Part shown: piece by piece, positions 42,287 to 53,540 of the stretch
Layout: each line of letters opens with the position of its first letter
Numbering within the stretch: position 1 is the first letter of the stretch
Source of the DNA: Planococcus kocurii
Lineage (GTDB): Bacteria > Bacillota > Bacilli > Bacillales_A > Planococcaceae
Reading direction: 5' to 3'
DNA length: 64,000 bases
Assembly: GCF_001465835.2 (NCBI RefSeq)
Contig: NZ_CP013661.2
Location: 1,163,501-1,227,500, forward strand
Made by a program: the position numbers and the translations under genes
Notes under the pieces: generated by a model
What the model was told of the DNA's origin: nothing
What the model saw: the letters and a program-made list of their open reading frames with translations, nothing else
Database searches by the model: none

Positions 42287-43693
42287 ATGGTTCATTCACA
42301 AACTGTCGATACACCGCAATCATTCGATTTAAAAAAATACATTCCGCTGTTAGCTGTGTTGCTATCAGGTGCTTTTATCACCATTCTGAACCAAACACTT
42401 CTTGCTACGGCATTACCGCCAATTATGAAAGATCTTCAGATTAGTGAAAGTACGGTTCAATGGTTGCAATCGATTTTCATGCTGGTCAACGGCATTATGA
42501 TTCCCATCACCGCGTTTTTAATCGGTAAGTTTACGACGCGCAGTTTGTTTTTGACCGCGATGGGCATATTTGCGACAGGTACGCTCGTCGCAGCCGTTTC
42601 TCCTGACTTCACGTTTTTGTTAATAGGACGTATGTTGCAAGGTGCGGGTGCCGGAATTATGATGCCACTCTTGCAAACCATTTTGTTTTTAATCTTCCCT
42701 GTTTCGCAACGCGGCAAAGCGATGGGCATGTTTGGTTTAATCATTGCCTTTGCACCTGCGATCGGACCGAGTTTATCGGGTTACCTAGTTGACCATTATC
42801 CGTGGCGCAGTGTATTTTATGTCGTGTTACCGATTGCGATTGTTATTATTGTCGCAGCTTACTTTTTACTAAAAAACGTAACCGAACAAACCAATCCGAA
42901 AATGGATTATTTATCGATTGTCCTTTCGACATTTGGATTCGGCGGTCTTCTTTACGGCTTTAGTGTGGCAGGGAACGTCGGTTGGCTTAGCCCGAATGTA
43001 CTCATTTCACTCTTAGTCGGTGCGGTTACGCTGTACTTGTTTATCACTAGGCAGTTAAAACTGAAAGAACCTATCCTTGAATTTCGTGTATTTAAGTACA
43101 GCATTTTCTCACTGGCTACAGCGCTTGGTATGATCGTATTTGCTTCAATGATTGCAACAACCGTTATTTTGCCACTTTTCATGCAAAATCTCCTCGGTTT
43201 TAACGCCTTGCATTCTGGGCTGATGTTGTTGCCAGGGGCGATTGTTATGGGCGTCATGAACCCTGTAACCGGTGCGTTGTTTGATAAATACGGAGCAAAA
43301 TGGTTATTGCGTATTGGTTTTGCCATTTTGACAGTTACAACGTTTTTCTTTGCCAATCTTTCGCAAGAAACAACCTTTGCGTATTTAGCAACGTTGAACG
43401 CCATTCGGATGCTTGGTATCGCAATGGTGATGATGCCATCTACAACACTTGGCTTGAACCAATTGCCCCTTCACCTAATTTCTCATGGTACAGCAATGAA
43501 TAACACCTTCCGCCAAATTTCAGGAGCGATTGGAACAGCTGTACTTGTGACCATTACCGTTACTGCGGCAAGCGGTAGCTCTGTAGCTGATGCGATTCAC
43601 GGTGTGAACGTTGCTTTCATCGTAGCAGGGAGTGTCGCTGCATTCGGTTTACTATTGTCTTTTGCTATTCGCGACAAGAAATCAAGCCAATAA
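42287..43693 (+). CDS. MFS transporter, DHA2 (14-TM) drug efflux family
   Basis: Drug:H+ antiporter resembling LmrB/EmrB-type pumps, 468 residues with about 14 hydrophobic segments. Family segments are LNQTLLATALPPIMKDL with the following WLQSIFMLVNGIMIP, the motif-A-like GKFTTRSLFLTAMG, GRMLQGAGAGIMMPLLQ, and motif C AFAPAIGPSLSGYLVD. It exports hydrophobic or antibiotic compounds. AGAGAGGTG precedes the ATG. A perfect terminator follows. Confidence 0.88.
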   Translation: MVHSQTVDTPQSFDLKKYIPLLAVLLSGAFITILNQTLLATALPPIMKDLQISESTVQWLQSIFMLVNGIMIPITAFLIGKFTTRSLFLTAMGIFATGTLVAAVSPDFTFLLIGRMLQGAGAGIMMPLLQTILFLIFPVSQRGKAMGMFGLIIAFAPAIGPSLSGYLVDHYPWRSVFYVVLPIAIVIIVAAYFLLKNVTEQTNPKMDYLSIVLSTFGFGGLLYGFSVAGNVGWLSPNVLISLLVGAVTLYLFITRQLKLKEPILEFRVFKYSIFSLATALGMIVFASMIATTVILPLFMQNLLGFNALHSGLMLLPGAIVMGVMNPVTGALFDKYGAKWLLRIGFAILTVTTFFFANLSQETTFAYLATLNAIRMLGIAMVMMPSTTLGLNQLPLHLISHGTAMNNTFRQISGAIGTAVLVTITVTAASGSSVADAIHGVNVAFIVAGSVAAFGLLLSFAIRDKKSSQ

Positions 43694-43716
43694 TCGATGA
43701 ATCGGTTACTCCACTT

Positions 43717-43754
43717 AAAAATTCTCCGACACACATATGTGTCGGAGAATTTTT
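43717..43754. terminator. Terminator after the DHA2 gene
   Basis: AAAATTCTCCGACAC pairs with GTGTCGGAGAATTTT, with T-run; strong and symmetrical. Confidence 0.92.
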
Positions 43755-43832
43755 ATATTTTATCGGAATGGGCTATCGTCTCCCATTGAGTTTATTTGGT
43801 CTAGTAACTAGTTTTATGGCGCTCACGCCAAC

Positions 43833-44732
43833 TTACCCACGAAACACCTTCACTTCCAAAACCGCAAATTCGATAGCTGAACAGCTTATTAATTGCGGCA
43901 AAATCTTGCGTTGTAATTCTGTTTTCACCTGCGTGCCGTGTTGGTAATCAACGAGATAGCGTAATGCTAATACAATTCCCGCATCATTCGTATCTACTGA
44001 GAACACCGGACGCAAGGCTGCTTGTTGTTCTGACAAATGAAGAATATCTTTTTTCAATTGATGCTGTACTTGTTCTTCGAAATACGTTTCGCCTGCTTCG
44101 GTTATCATCTTCTCAGCGGCTTGCCAATCGCTATCAAAAGAAAGAACGTAGCTGATTTCTTGCCATACGAAGGAATTTTTGCCTCCAACGATTTCAAGAG
44201 ATTCGTTGAAAATAATGCTGTTTGGCAACTTGATCACTCTTCCTGTGTTGGCATCAGCTGATAGTCCGCCCCGTACTTCTAGCAACTTAAGGTTTATCGG
44301 GGTGATATCAATGACATCTCCAATGATGCCATTGATTTCTATTCGGTTAGAAATCTCGAAATACTTCCAATACTTAATGACAAAATACGCCGTAATATTT
44401 GTCGTAAGTCCTCTCACCATAAAGGCCAAAAAAACACCAATCAGCAACGCAATTAAGATCAGTGCATTGATTGCCTGAATCCAAATAAATAAGATAGAAA
44501 GAATGGTGAGTACCATCACGCCGCTTTTTAAGACTTTCTGAGACTTGAGTCGTTTTTTAAAATCCGTTTCATTGCGTGTCAGCAGTTTCTTTACCAAAAA
44601 ATAAAAAAGTGCAGCCAGCACAACCACAATAACCGTCAGCGCGATTTTATTGAAATAAGCATCTGGTGTATTCAACGTTGAGAATAAGCCTTCCGATAGA
44701 TCAGTAAAATAATCTTTTAGAAAATCCGGCAT
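43833..44732 (-). CDS. MscS-family mechanosensitive channel
   Basis: Small-conductance osmotic release channel, 299 residues. Three membrane helices lie at about 35-55, 75-95 and 100-125. The pore-lining third helix and the following beta domain show GVFLAFMVRGLTTNITAYFVIKYWKYFEISNRIEINGIIGDVIDITPINLKLLEV. The C-terminal soluble domain is shorter and acidic. The ATG nine bases after GAGGAG was chosen; an upstream TTG lies before the SD. Confidence 0.86.
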   Translation of the reverse strand: MPDFLKDYFTDLSEGLFSTLNTPDAYFNKIALTVIVVVLAALFYFLVKKLLTRNETDFKKRLKSQKVLKSGVMVLTILSILFIWIQAINALILIALLIGVFLAFMVRGLTTNITAYFVIKYWKYFEISNRIEINGIIGDVIDITPINLKLLEVRGGLSADANTGRVIKLPNSIIFNESLEIVGGKNSFVWQEISYVLSFDSDWQAAEKMITEAGETYFEEQVQHQLKKDILHLSEQQAALRPVFSVDTNDAGIVLALRYLVDYQHGTQVKTELQRKILPQLISCSAIEFAVLEVKVFRG

Positions 44733-45022
44733 CGTTTCACGCTCCTCGGTCAATTCGTACTAGTAGTATACCCTAATTTGGAGAAGCCATTTTTAGATAA
44801 GAAAATCGTATGATTCTACAAAATTAAAGAGTTTCACATTTTATGAATGTGTGAGCTTTTATATCATATGTTTTTCTCTATTATTTACAATCGCTGAAAC
44901 CATCTATGTTCCATCACCAATAAGGGTATTTCTCATTGTTCAACTACCTTTGCTCCAATGGTTTTGATGGTTATTTCACTTTTCAAGTTCTGTAGCATGC
45001 AACACGTCATACGACACCTGTC

Positions 45023-45051
45023 TTGACACAAACCGCGACACATACGATAAT
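45023..45051 (+). promoter_or_regulatory. Promoter of the NtaA-type monooxygenase gene
   Basis: TTGACA, 17 bases, GATAAT; near-consensus. The 270 bases to its left, back to the mscS start, hold no other clear feature. Confidence 0.75.
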
Positions 45052-45105
45052 CAAAGACAATGAATGGTTATAGTGTGTAATATGACCGCTGAGGGGATAA
45101 TCCAT

Positions 45106-46452
45106 ATGAGAAAGCAGTTAAAAATAGGAACGATGATTCACGGTGTCGGCGAGAAGATTTCCGATTGGCGTCATCCGAGTATGCCGTCAGATGCCAGTGT
45201 CAGTTTTGCCTTTTATAAACAGCAAGCCCAAACTTCAGAACGTGGAAAGTTTGATTTTGTTTTTATTGCAGATGCCTTGTACATCAACGAAAAATCAAAT
45301 CCTCATTACTTGAATCGCTTTGAACCGTTAACGATTCTTTCTGCACTTGCTGCGGTCACGTCGAACATCGGACTCGTTAGTACATTGTCGACTACGTATA
45401 GCGAACCTTTTTCAGCAGCACGACAGTTTGCTTCACTTGATCTGTTAAGCGGAGGACGAGCCGGGTGGAATGCAGTAACGTCTGGACTGGAAAAAACCGC
45501 GCTAAATTTCAGCAAAAAAGTAAGCGATCATCCAAGTCACGCTGAGCGTTACCGGATGGCTGCTGAATTTATGACAGTCATAAAAGGCTTATGGAATTCT
45601 TGGGACGATGATGCGTTTATTCGCAATAAAGCGTCGGGTCAATTTTTTGACCCGACCAAATTGCATGCCTTGAATCATCAAGGCGAGTTCTTTTCTGTAC
45701 AAGGCCCGTTGAATATTGGCCGTTCACCGCAAGGTCAGCCCGTCATTTTTCAAGCCGGTTCTTCTAAAGACGGCATTGCCTTTTCTGCACAACAAGCAGA
45801 CGCGGTGTTTGCGATTATGCCTAGAGTCGAACAAGCCAAGCAGTATTATCAAGACATCAAAGAACAAACCCGCTTGAATGGTCGTCATCCGGATGACGTG
45901 CTGGTCTTACAAGGCATCAGTCCAATTATTGGCGACACAAACGAAGCAGCCGAACGAAAATACCAACAACTGGCGAGTTTAGTAACAATTGAACAAGCAC
46001 TCGCCTTTTTAGGACGGCTGTTTGAACACCATGACTTTTCTCACTACCCACTAGACGAACCGTTTCCGGAACTCGGCGCTATCGGCAAAAACAGTTTCCA
46101 AAGCGATACCGATCGCATTAAAGCTGAAGCACGCGAGGAAAACTTAAGCTTGCGTCAAGTAGCTTTAAGAGAAGCTACACCGCGCACTCCTTTTATGGGA
46201 ACACCCGAACACATCGCTGATTTAATCGAATCGTGGTACGACCAACACGCAGCAGACGGCTTTATGATCATTGCCAATTTGCCAAGCGAACTCGAAGCGT
46301 TTGTCGATCACGTGGTGCCGATTCTACAAGAGCGTGGGATTTTCCGAACGGAATACGAAGGGACAACACTTCGGGATCATTTGGAGTTGCCTTATACGGA
46401 GGATATTCTTGCTGCAAAATCCAAAGACGACCGGATGCGCGTAAACGTATAA
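45106..46452 (+). CDS. NtaA/SnaA/DszA-type flavin-dependent monooxygenase
   Basis: Luciferase-like oxygenase of the nitrilotriacetate/dibenzothiophene-sulfone group, using FMNH2 supplied by a separate reductase; substrate unknown (often sulfonates, aminopolycarboxylates or thioethers). Segments [16 protein letters not shown] near residue 45, [37 protein letters not shown] near residues 90-130, and [19 protein letters not shown] near residue 205 are diagnostic. GAGGGGAT is seven bases before the ATG, giving 448 residues. Its neighbours are unrelated. Confidence 0.88.
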   Translation: MRKQLKIGTMIHGVGEKISDWRHPSMPSDASVSFAFYKQQAQTSERGKFDFVFIADALYINEKSNPHYLNRFEPLTILSALAAVTSNIGLVSTLSTTYSEPFSAARQFASLDLLSGGRAGWNAVTSGLEKTALNFSKKVSDHPSHAERYRMAAEFMTVIKGLWNSWDDDAFIRNKASGQFFDPTKLHALNHQGEFFSVQGPLNIGRSPQGQPVIFQAGSSKDGIAFSAQQADAVFAIMPRVEQAKQYYQDIKEQTRLNGRHPDDVLVLQGISPIIGDTNEAAERKYQQLASLVTIEQALAFLGRLFEHHDFSHYPLDEPFPELGAIGKNSFQSDTDRIKAEAREENLSLRQVALREATPRTPFMGTPEHIADLIESWYDQHAADGFMIIANLPSELEAFVDHVVPILQERGIFRTEYEGTTLRDHLELPYTEDILAAKSKDDRMRVNV

Positions 46453-46499
46453 AAAGAAGCCTCTCAAAAATTCAATGAATTTTTAAGAGGCTTCTTTTA
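46451..46499. terminator. Bidirectional terminator
   Basis: AGAAGCCTCTCAAAAATTC pairs with GAATTTTT-AGAGGCTTCT, with A/T-runs on both sides, between the convergent monooxygenase and NCS2 permease genes. Confidence 0.9.
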
Positions 46500-47837
46500 T
46501 TCTATCTCTGCGTCTTTTTCTATTGAATCCTCTGGAATGACTAAGTTTAACAAAATCGCAACAAAACAAGCGATTGTTATTCCGGATTGTCCAAATAATA
46601 GTTGAATAATGTCTGGAAATGCATTCATGGCATCGGGTACTTGACTTAATCCGAGTCCAAATACTAAAGATAATCCAATGATAATCTTTGCTCTCTCGTT
46701 TAAAGGCTCTGACGTCAAAATGTCTATACCGGTTAATGTGATTTGAGAAAAAATAATGACGGTGGCGCCGCCAATAACGGCTGGTGGCATGGTAGAGATA
46801 AGCGCTCCAATCTTAGGAATAAGACCAGCCAATATTAAAAACACAGCGCCAACGGCTACGACGTATTTACTCATTATTTTTGTAAATGCGATCATTCCAA
46901 CATTTTGACTGAAAGACGTGTTTGGCAACGAGTTAAAAACTGCTGCTAGAGAAGAGGTAAGCCCATTCGCTATTACTGAACCCGAAAGTTCATCAGACGT
47001 AGGTTCTCTGTCTGCTCCTCCATTCGTAATGGCTGTCACATCGCCAACTGTCTCAACAGATGTAACGATAAACATAATTAACATAGGAAGAATCGCTCCC
47101 CAGTAAAATTCCATCGGAAAATAAAAAGGGGTTGGAATTGAAAACCATGAGGCTTCTCTTATGGCTGAAAACTCAACCATGCCTAGTGGTAAAGCCACGA
47201 TATACCCAACAACGATACCGATTAAAATGGAAGAGGTTTTAGCCATCCCTTTTGCATATCTATTTAGGAAGATCACAATGACCAAAACCAGTAAAGCCAC
47301 CAGCCAGTTTTTAGCTGACCCAAAATTCTCAGATCCACTTCCTCCAGCCATAGATGTAATACCTGTAGGTAAAAGCGACAAACCGATCGTAAGAACGACT
47401 GTACCTGTTACAATTTTCGGGAAAAAGCGTTTTAATTTCTTGATAAAAAACCCTAAAGTGCCGCCGAATAAACCGCCGATCAGACTGGCACCTAATAATC
47501 CGGATATGCCATATGAGCTCGCTATTGCTATATTCGTAGGGAGAAACCCAAAACTCGTCCCCATCACGACTGGGAGTCCTGCACCAACCTTCCATATGGG
47601 GTAACACTGGATAATCGTCGCCACTCCTGCCATGATCATGGCACTTTGAACCAATATTGTTAAATCAGCTCCTGTAATGCCCACTACACCTGCGATGATG
47701 ATAGGAACGGCAATATTCCCTAGAAACATCGCAAAAATGTGCTGTAGCCCTAATGGTATTGCTTCTTTTAATGGCGGTCTGCCGTCTACATCGTATTTGT
47801 TTGTGTTCGTCACTTTATGGCCAACTGTTGTTTTCAT
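46497..47837 (-). CDS. NCS2-family nucleobase:cation symporter (xanthine/uric acid permease type)
   Basis: Membrane carrier of the uracil/xanthine permease superfamily, 446 residues, about 14 membrane segments. The signature FNSLPNTSFSQNVGMIAFTK near residue 310 and the TM8 segment VETVGDVTAITNGG match purine-type members. It lies 30 bases after a glycosyltransferase gene on the same strand and has no promoter of its own that I can see, so it is probably co-transcribed with two glycosyltransferases, which is unusual for a nucleobase permease. Substrate not fixed by sequence. Confidence 0.87.
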   Translation of the reverse strand: MKTTVGHKVTNTNKYDVDGRPPLKEAIPLGLQHIFAMFLGNIAVPIIIAGVVGITGADLTILVQSAMIMAGVATIIQCYPIWKVGAGLPVVMGTSFGFLPTNIAIASSYGISGLLGASLIGGLFGGTLGFFIKKLKRFFPKIVTGTVVLTIGLSLLPTGITSMAGGSGSENFGSAKNWLVALLVLVIVIFLNRYAKGMAKTSSILIGIVVGYIVALPLGMVEFSAIREASWFSIPTPFYFPMEFYWGAILPMLIMFIVTSVETVGDVTAITNGGADREPTSDELSGSVIANGLTSSLAAVFNSLPNTSFSQNVGMIAFTKIMSKYVVAVGAVFLILAGLIPKIGALISTMPPAVIGGATVIIFSQITLTGIDILTSEPLNERAKIIIGLSLVFGLGLSQVPDAMNAFPDIIQLLFGQSGITIACFVAILLNLVIPEDSIEKDAEIE

Positions 47838-47867
47838 AAAACACCTCTTTTCAATTCCATTTGTATT

Positions 47868-49169
47868 CTAGTCTACCTTCACTATTTGTTTTGCTGCATA
47901 GTCCGCGCCTCTTTTTCTTGATATGCTTTTCCAATACTGCAAACTCTCTGTAGAAATTTCTTCTCTATCATTAAACGCATTCGCTAATTCTTCTTTGCTA
48001 AAGTTGTTTGGATCCAAGACGCTTCCTAATTTGTTCTTTTCAACATCATAGGCTATGTTAAACTGATCACTAGAAAATGGCAATATCACCATTTCTTTTC
48101 CATAGTACATAGCTTCTGTTAAGGTGTTGCACCCCCCATGGAAGACAACTGTGTCGACATAAGGCATAAGGGCAATTTGAGGGATAAAACTTTCTATGAT
48201 TGTATTGTGTGAGTGATATTTTTTTAACTCTTCCGCATGACTCCCTGCAGAAACAATCAATAAAACATTCGGATGAATTTCTCTGACTCCCAGGATTAGT
48301 TTTTCCAGTACATCTTTTCTATTCGATAAAAAAGTTCCTAAAGTGATCATGATGATCTTTTCTTTTGTATCTATTTTTTCTAGCCATTCTCCATTTAACG
48401 TAGCTGCTTTGAATGAATTCCCTATAAATATTCTCTTTGGTTGTTCTTCATTTTTTTCACTATTGTTAAAATCAAAATAGTTGTAGATAACAGCGATATC
48501 AGAGACCAAACTAAAAGCATTACTAATTTTTTTAACAGACTTATTTTCAGTGATAAGATTATTAAAAACTTCAGTAAACTCTTTTTGAGTTTGTGTCGAA
48601 ACCTGTTCGAGTCCCCTCAACTCTTTTTCCTCGATCGCTATAGCTGTAGGCCAGCTTTTCGGCACATTAAAATAGTCTCCTTCTTTTGGAATCGTGTTCG
48701 GATGGGGAGGACAAAATGTGATAAAAGGCAGACCTAAAGCATACAAGCTAAGCGTAACCGAATAAGATAAGATGTCGACCACATAAAGGTCCGCAGCTAG
48801 TGAATCATCTATTGCCTTTATCTTATCGACCAGCTCTTGTGGGTTATAAAGCATGTCAGCCTTTCTATGACGAGACTGCGTGATGAGTGTTTCGATTGCA
48901 CCTTTTTTTGTCGACTCAAAAAACTCTTCTAATCTTATTCTCTCCGTATCTGGTTGTATCGTGTGTTCACCTTCGCCTATATTTTTATTTGAACTTATAT
49001 CGATTTCATAAAAATTCAAATGCTCTTCCAATATTTTTTCCTTGAACTCTATACTGCAACCAACTGTCACTTCTGCACCATGTTCTTGAAAACTTTTTGC
49101 TAGCACTAACAAGGGGTTAAAATGCGAATAGAAAGGGGGACTTATAAAACAGATTTTTTTATACTTCAT
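47868..49169 (-). CDS. MGT/UGT-type glycosyltransferase (GT1 family)
   Basis: GT-B fold sugar transferase using a nucleotide sugar, 433 residues, cytoplasmic. N-terminal ICFISPPFYSHFNPLLVLAKSF binds the acceptor side; the C-terminal donor site has the segments VVFHGGCNTLTEAMYYGKEMVILPFSSDQFNIA near residues 350-385, matching macrolide/flavonoid-type transferases. The acceptor is unknown. It overlaps the upstream glycosyltransferase gene by 11 bases. Its DNA is AT-richer than neighbouring housekeeping genes, suggesting acquisition. Confidence 0.83.
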   Translation of the reverse strand: MKYKKICFISPPFYSHFNPLLVLAKSFQEHGAEVTVGCSIEFKEKILEEHLNFYEIDISSNKNIGEGEHTIQPDTERIRLEEFFESTKKGAIETLITQSRHRKADMLYNPQELVDKIKAIDDSLAADLYVVDILSYSVTLSLYALGLPFITFCPPHPNTIPKEGDYFNVPKSWPTAIAIEEKELRGLEQVSTQTQKEFTEVFNNLITENKSVKKISNAFSLVSDIAVIYNYFDFNNSEKNEEQPKRIFIGNSFKAATLNGEWLEKIDTKEKIIMITLGTFLSNRKDVLEKLILGVREIHPNVLLIVSAGSHAEELKKYHSHNTIIESFIPQIALMPYVDTVVFHGGCNTLTEAMYYGKEMVILPFSSDQFNIAYDVEKNKLGSVLDPNNFSKEELANAFNDREEISTESLQYWKSISRKRGADYAAKQIVKVD

Positions 49170-51198
49170 TGTTTTCTTCTCCTTTTACAGCTAAATAAAA
49201 CGACACAAACTCAGTTGAAATTTTGTTGATGGAAAAGTTTTCACTTACAGTTTTTTGACCTGCAGCTTGAATCCGTTTAAACTCTTCTTTATTCATTTTG
49301 GAATCGTAAAGATGATTTTCTGTTTCTTTGGCAATCGTTTCCCAATTACTCGTATCGATTAAAAACCCATTTTCCCCATTGCTCATATAACTTTTAACTC
49401 CCCCTTTTATAGGACCTAGCGTTAGAAACTCCATGGACATAGCCTCTAAAATAGCGATACCAAATTCTTCTTTTACACTTGAGCACAGATAAATATGAGG
49501 ATAGTCAAAATCTCTTTTCATGATATTCTCCTCAAGCAGCCGGATATCCAAATTCGACATGGCACCTTTGTGTATGAACCTGTCTTTGAATTGAGGATGC
49601 TTTTTTACGTAGTCTTCAAAAAAATCAATCACCCTTTTTTCTTCTTTGTTTGGTCTCTCTAGATCCCCTCCTATTAGTAAGAGGTTGTGAGTTTCCGAAA
49701 GTTTAGACTTTGACCACGCTTTTAAAAGTTCGATTTGTCCTTTTAAAACAGACAGTCTTCCTACATTTAAGATCACGGGTCTTTCAAAAAATTCTTTATG
49801 TGCTTTATTGAACTCCGCAAAGCGAGCTGAATAGCTCTCCACGCCCTCTATATCACTTGATTGATCTAGTTGTATTCCTTCACCTATCATTTTCATTCTT
49901 CTATTTATCTTTCCATCTGTCAGTTGAGGGAAATACATCTCAAGTTCTTTTTTGACAGCTGCATTTCCTATCCCAACTATTCCGTCGCTTGTATCTATTA
50001 ACTCATCACCTATTTTTATCTTGTTTAGCTTTTCAATAAGCTCGTTAAAACCCAGTTCTTTTAATTGGCCAGATCCATCAAACATGTTTCGGTGTGGGTC
50101 TGGCGTTAATGTGAATACGAGTTTTTTAGTTAATTCTTTAGCTAAGTGAGCAACAGCTCTAGAAGCATTATCTAGAAATCGGATATGAAAAACATCCGGC
50201 TTTATTTTTGCTTGCTTTAAAAAATTGCCTATAAACCGTTTAATAAACAACTCTCTTTTAATAAACGGATCTGATACAGATGGGTCTAAATAGATTGGCA
50301 GCCGAATAAATACATGGTCGTCGCCGTAGGAGCTGATAAAGGGCTTCGTTAATTCTTGAGTGATGGTAATCGTAAATACATGAGACACACTACTGTCTTT
50401 TGATATCTCTTCACCCAAGCTTTTTAATAATACTGCTAATCCCCCGTTGTTTCCTTTTCCACTATCTTCAAAATCTCCATAAAACATGGACTGCATAATC
50501 GAAATACCTTGCTTTTCAAACTCACTATCTGAAGCGAGTGCGCGAATGTAACTATCGTAAAAAACTTTGTTTTTCTCATTTATTACATTTTCCCTGACGA
50601 AAGATTGATCCACAGTTTCCATTGAATCTAAATTCCCTAATAGATTGATCATTTGAATCTTTAAATTATCTGGATAATCCACGGTCACTAATTCGTATAT
50701 AGTGTCTTTAAATCCCTGTCTTTTAAAACTATCCATATAGCCCAGTAAGTTGGAGATCAGTTCTACATCCCGTTTGTACTTCTGCAGCATAAACAAAATA
50801 TCCTCATCACTTAATAGATCGACATCGCATTCCATGCAAACATCCAAAACATGATAGAGCTGTTGGCTGCTATATTGTCGCTGTGATAGGAAATCTGTTG
50901 TTATTTTCTCTATGATTGGCTTGAGCTCATCATTGGATAGTTTTAAAACCGTATCTACGATAAATCGATCTGTATAGGAATGTACTCCCAAAAACGAGAA
51001 CAATTCACCTAGTTCTTTTTCATCCAGCTTGTTTTTTCGCCCTAATTGCTTGATCTTTTGAATTTGATTTACCACTAGTCGTTCTTCGAAATCTATTTTC
51101 TTGCTCTTAGTTATGTAATCATCTAAAAACCGGTGAGGATACATATAATTACTCTCATTCGCATAAACATGATTTCTCAATTCAATAAACTCATTCAT
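49159..51198 (-). CDS. GT4-family glycosyltransferase with helical N-terminal extension
   Basis: 679 residues. Residues 1 to about 240 are helical and leucine-rich (LSNDELKPIIEKI, LQKYKRDVELISNLLGYM, IQMINLLGNLDSM), resembling HEAT-like repeats. A GT-B domain follows (GNNGGLAVLLKSLG near 255; FTLTPDPHRNMF near 370; VILNVGRLSVLKGQ near 485) with the EX7E-type site EEFGIAILEAMS near residue 600. The layout recalls sucrose-phosphate-synthase-like GT4 enzymes. First gene of a three-gene operon. The extension may recruit the acceptor; function unknown. AT-rich. Confidence 0.8.
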   Translation of the reverse strand: MNEFIELRNHVYANESNYMYPHRFLDDYITKSKKIDFEERLVVNQIQKIKQLGRKNKLDEKELGELFSFLGVHSYTDRFIVDTVLKLSNDELKPIIEKITTDFLSQRQYSSQQLYHVLDVCMECDVDLLSDEDILFMLQKYKRDVELISNLLGYMDSFKRQGFKDTIYELVTVDYPDNLKIQMINLLGNLDSMETVDQSFVRENVINEKNKVFYDSYIRALASDSEFEKQGISIMQSMFYGDFEDSGKGNNGGLAVLLKSLGEEISKDSSVSHVFTITITQELTKPFISSYGDDHVFIRLPIYLDPSVSDPFIKRELFIKRFIGNFLKQAKIKPDVFHIRFLDNASRAVAHLAKELTKKLVFTLTPDPHRNMFDGSGQLKELGFNELIEKLNKIKIGDELIDTSDGIVGIGNAAVKKELEMYFPQLTDGKINRRMKMIGEGIQLDQSSDIEGVESYSARFAEFNKAHKEFFERPVILNVGRLSVLKGQIELLKAWSKSKLSETHNLLLIGGDLERPNKEEKRVIDFFEDYVKKHPQFKDRFIHKGAMSNLDIRLLEENIMKRDFDYPHIYLCSSVKEEFGIAILEAMSMEFLTLGPIKGGVKSYMSNGENGFLIDTSNWETIAKETENHLYDSKMNKEEFKRIQAAGQKTVSENFSINKISTEFVSFYLAVKGEENNEV

Positions 51199-51206
51199 TT
51201 TTTACC

Positions 51207-51286
51207 CTCCAATACCGTTAGTAGGTCAGTATTCCAATACCCTATACCCATAACTACTAATCTATCTATAAAGTTTGGTCATTATA
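51207..51286 (-). promoter_or_regulatory. Leader of the glycosyltransferase operon with repeats and palindrome
   Basis: On the minus strand GGTATTGGA occurs twice; GTATT-GG-AATAC (51229-51240) is a perfect inverted repeat, framed by TTAGTAG and CTACTAA. A TATAAT box (51281-51286) lies upstream without a good -35. It may form a regulatory hairpin or operator. Confidence 0.4.
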
Positions 51287-51303
51287 GAGTGGTTTTAGGA
51301 AAC

Positions 51304-51348
51304 AAAAAAGGCCTTTCAGTAAGTTAGTAAACTTAGTGAAAGGCCTTT
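51304..51348 (-). terminator. groESL terminator
   Basis: AAAGGCCTTTCA pairs with TGAAAGGCCTTT with an inner AAGTT/AACTT stem; six T follow on the minus strand, 63 bases after groEL. Confidence 0.9.
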
Positions 51349-51410
51349 GAGGTAATCTTCTTTGATGAAACATGAACAATTTAAGATAAAATACTTGTGA
51401 TGTTGCTAAA

Positions 51411-53349
<1,939 letters not shown>

Positions 53350-53386
53350 ATGAAACACCCTCCTCAAATTATCTAAATGTTCTCGA

Positions 53387-53413
53387 TTAGCACTCTCAAC
53401 CTTTGAGTGCTAA
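53387..53413. promoter_or_regulatory. CIRCE element (HrcA operator)
   Basis: TTAGCACTC-N9-GAGTGCTAA, a perfect match, between the promoter and groES. HrcA repressor binds here and releases on heat stress. Confidence 0.98.
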
Positions 53414-53423
53414 CCCATAACCA

Positions 53424-53452
53424 AGTTTAATAAAATCTTCAGTCTTTTGCAA
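53424..53452 (-). promoter_or_regulatory. groESL promoter
   Basis: TTGCAA, 17 bases, TAAACT on the minus strand, placing CIRCE just downstream at the transcript start. Confidence 0.8.
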
Positions 53453-53478
53453 GTAAGAACTACTATGATTTTGATTTC

Positions 53479-53507
53479 TTTGCGGTTGTCTGCTGAAAGC
53501 TCTACAA
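53479..53507 (+). promoter_or_regulatory. Promoter of the CPBP protease gene
   Basis: TTGCGG, 17 bases, TACAAT, 33 bases before the start codon; divergent from groESL. Confidence 0.6.
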
Positions 53508-53540
53508 TAGAAGGAGTTTAAAAGTGAAAGGAATTATATT

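Noticed and set aside
42108..42323. 71-codon minus-strand frame in the SDR-DHA2 gap
   Set aside because: It overlaps the DHA2 start, has no ribosome site and a composition unlike real proteins.
44754..44790. SigmaB promoter (GGGTAT) upstream of mscS
   Set aside because: A GGGTAT sequence is present but no GTTTAA-like -35 lies at the required distance.
47868..49169. Carotenoid glucosyltransferase CrtX
   Set aside because: GT1 fold fits, but no crt genes are present and the partners are a GT4 enzyme and a nucleobase permease.
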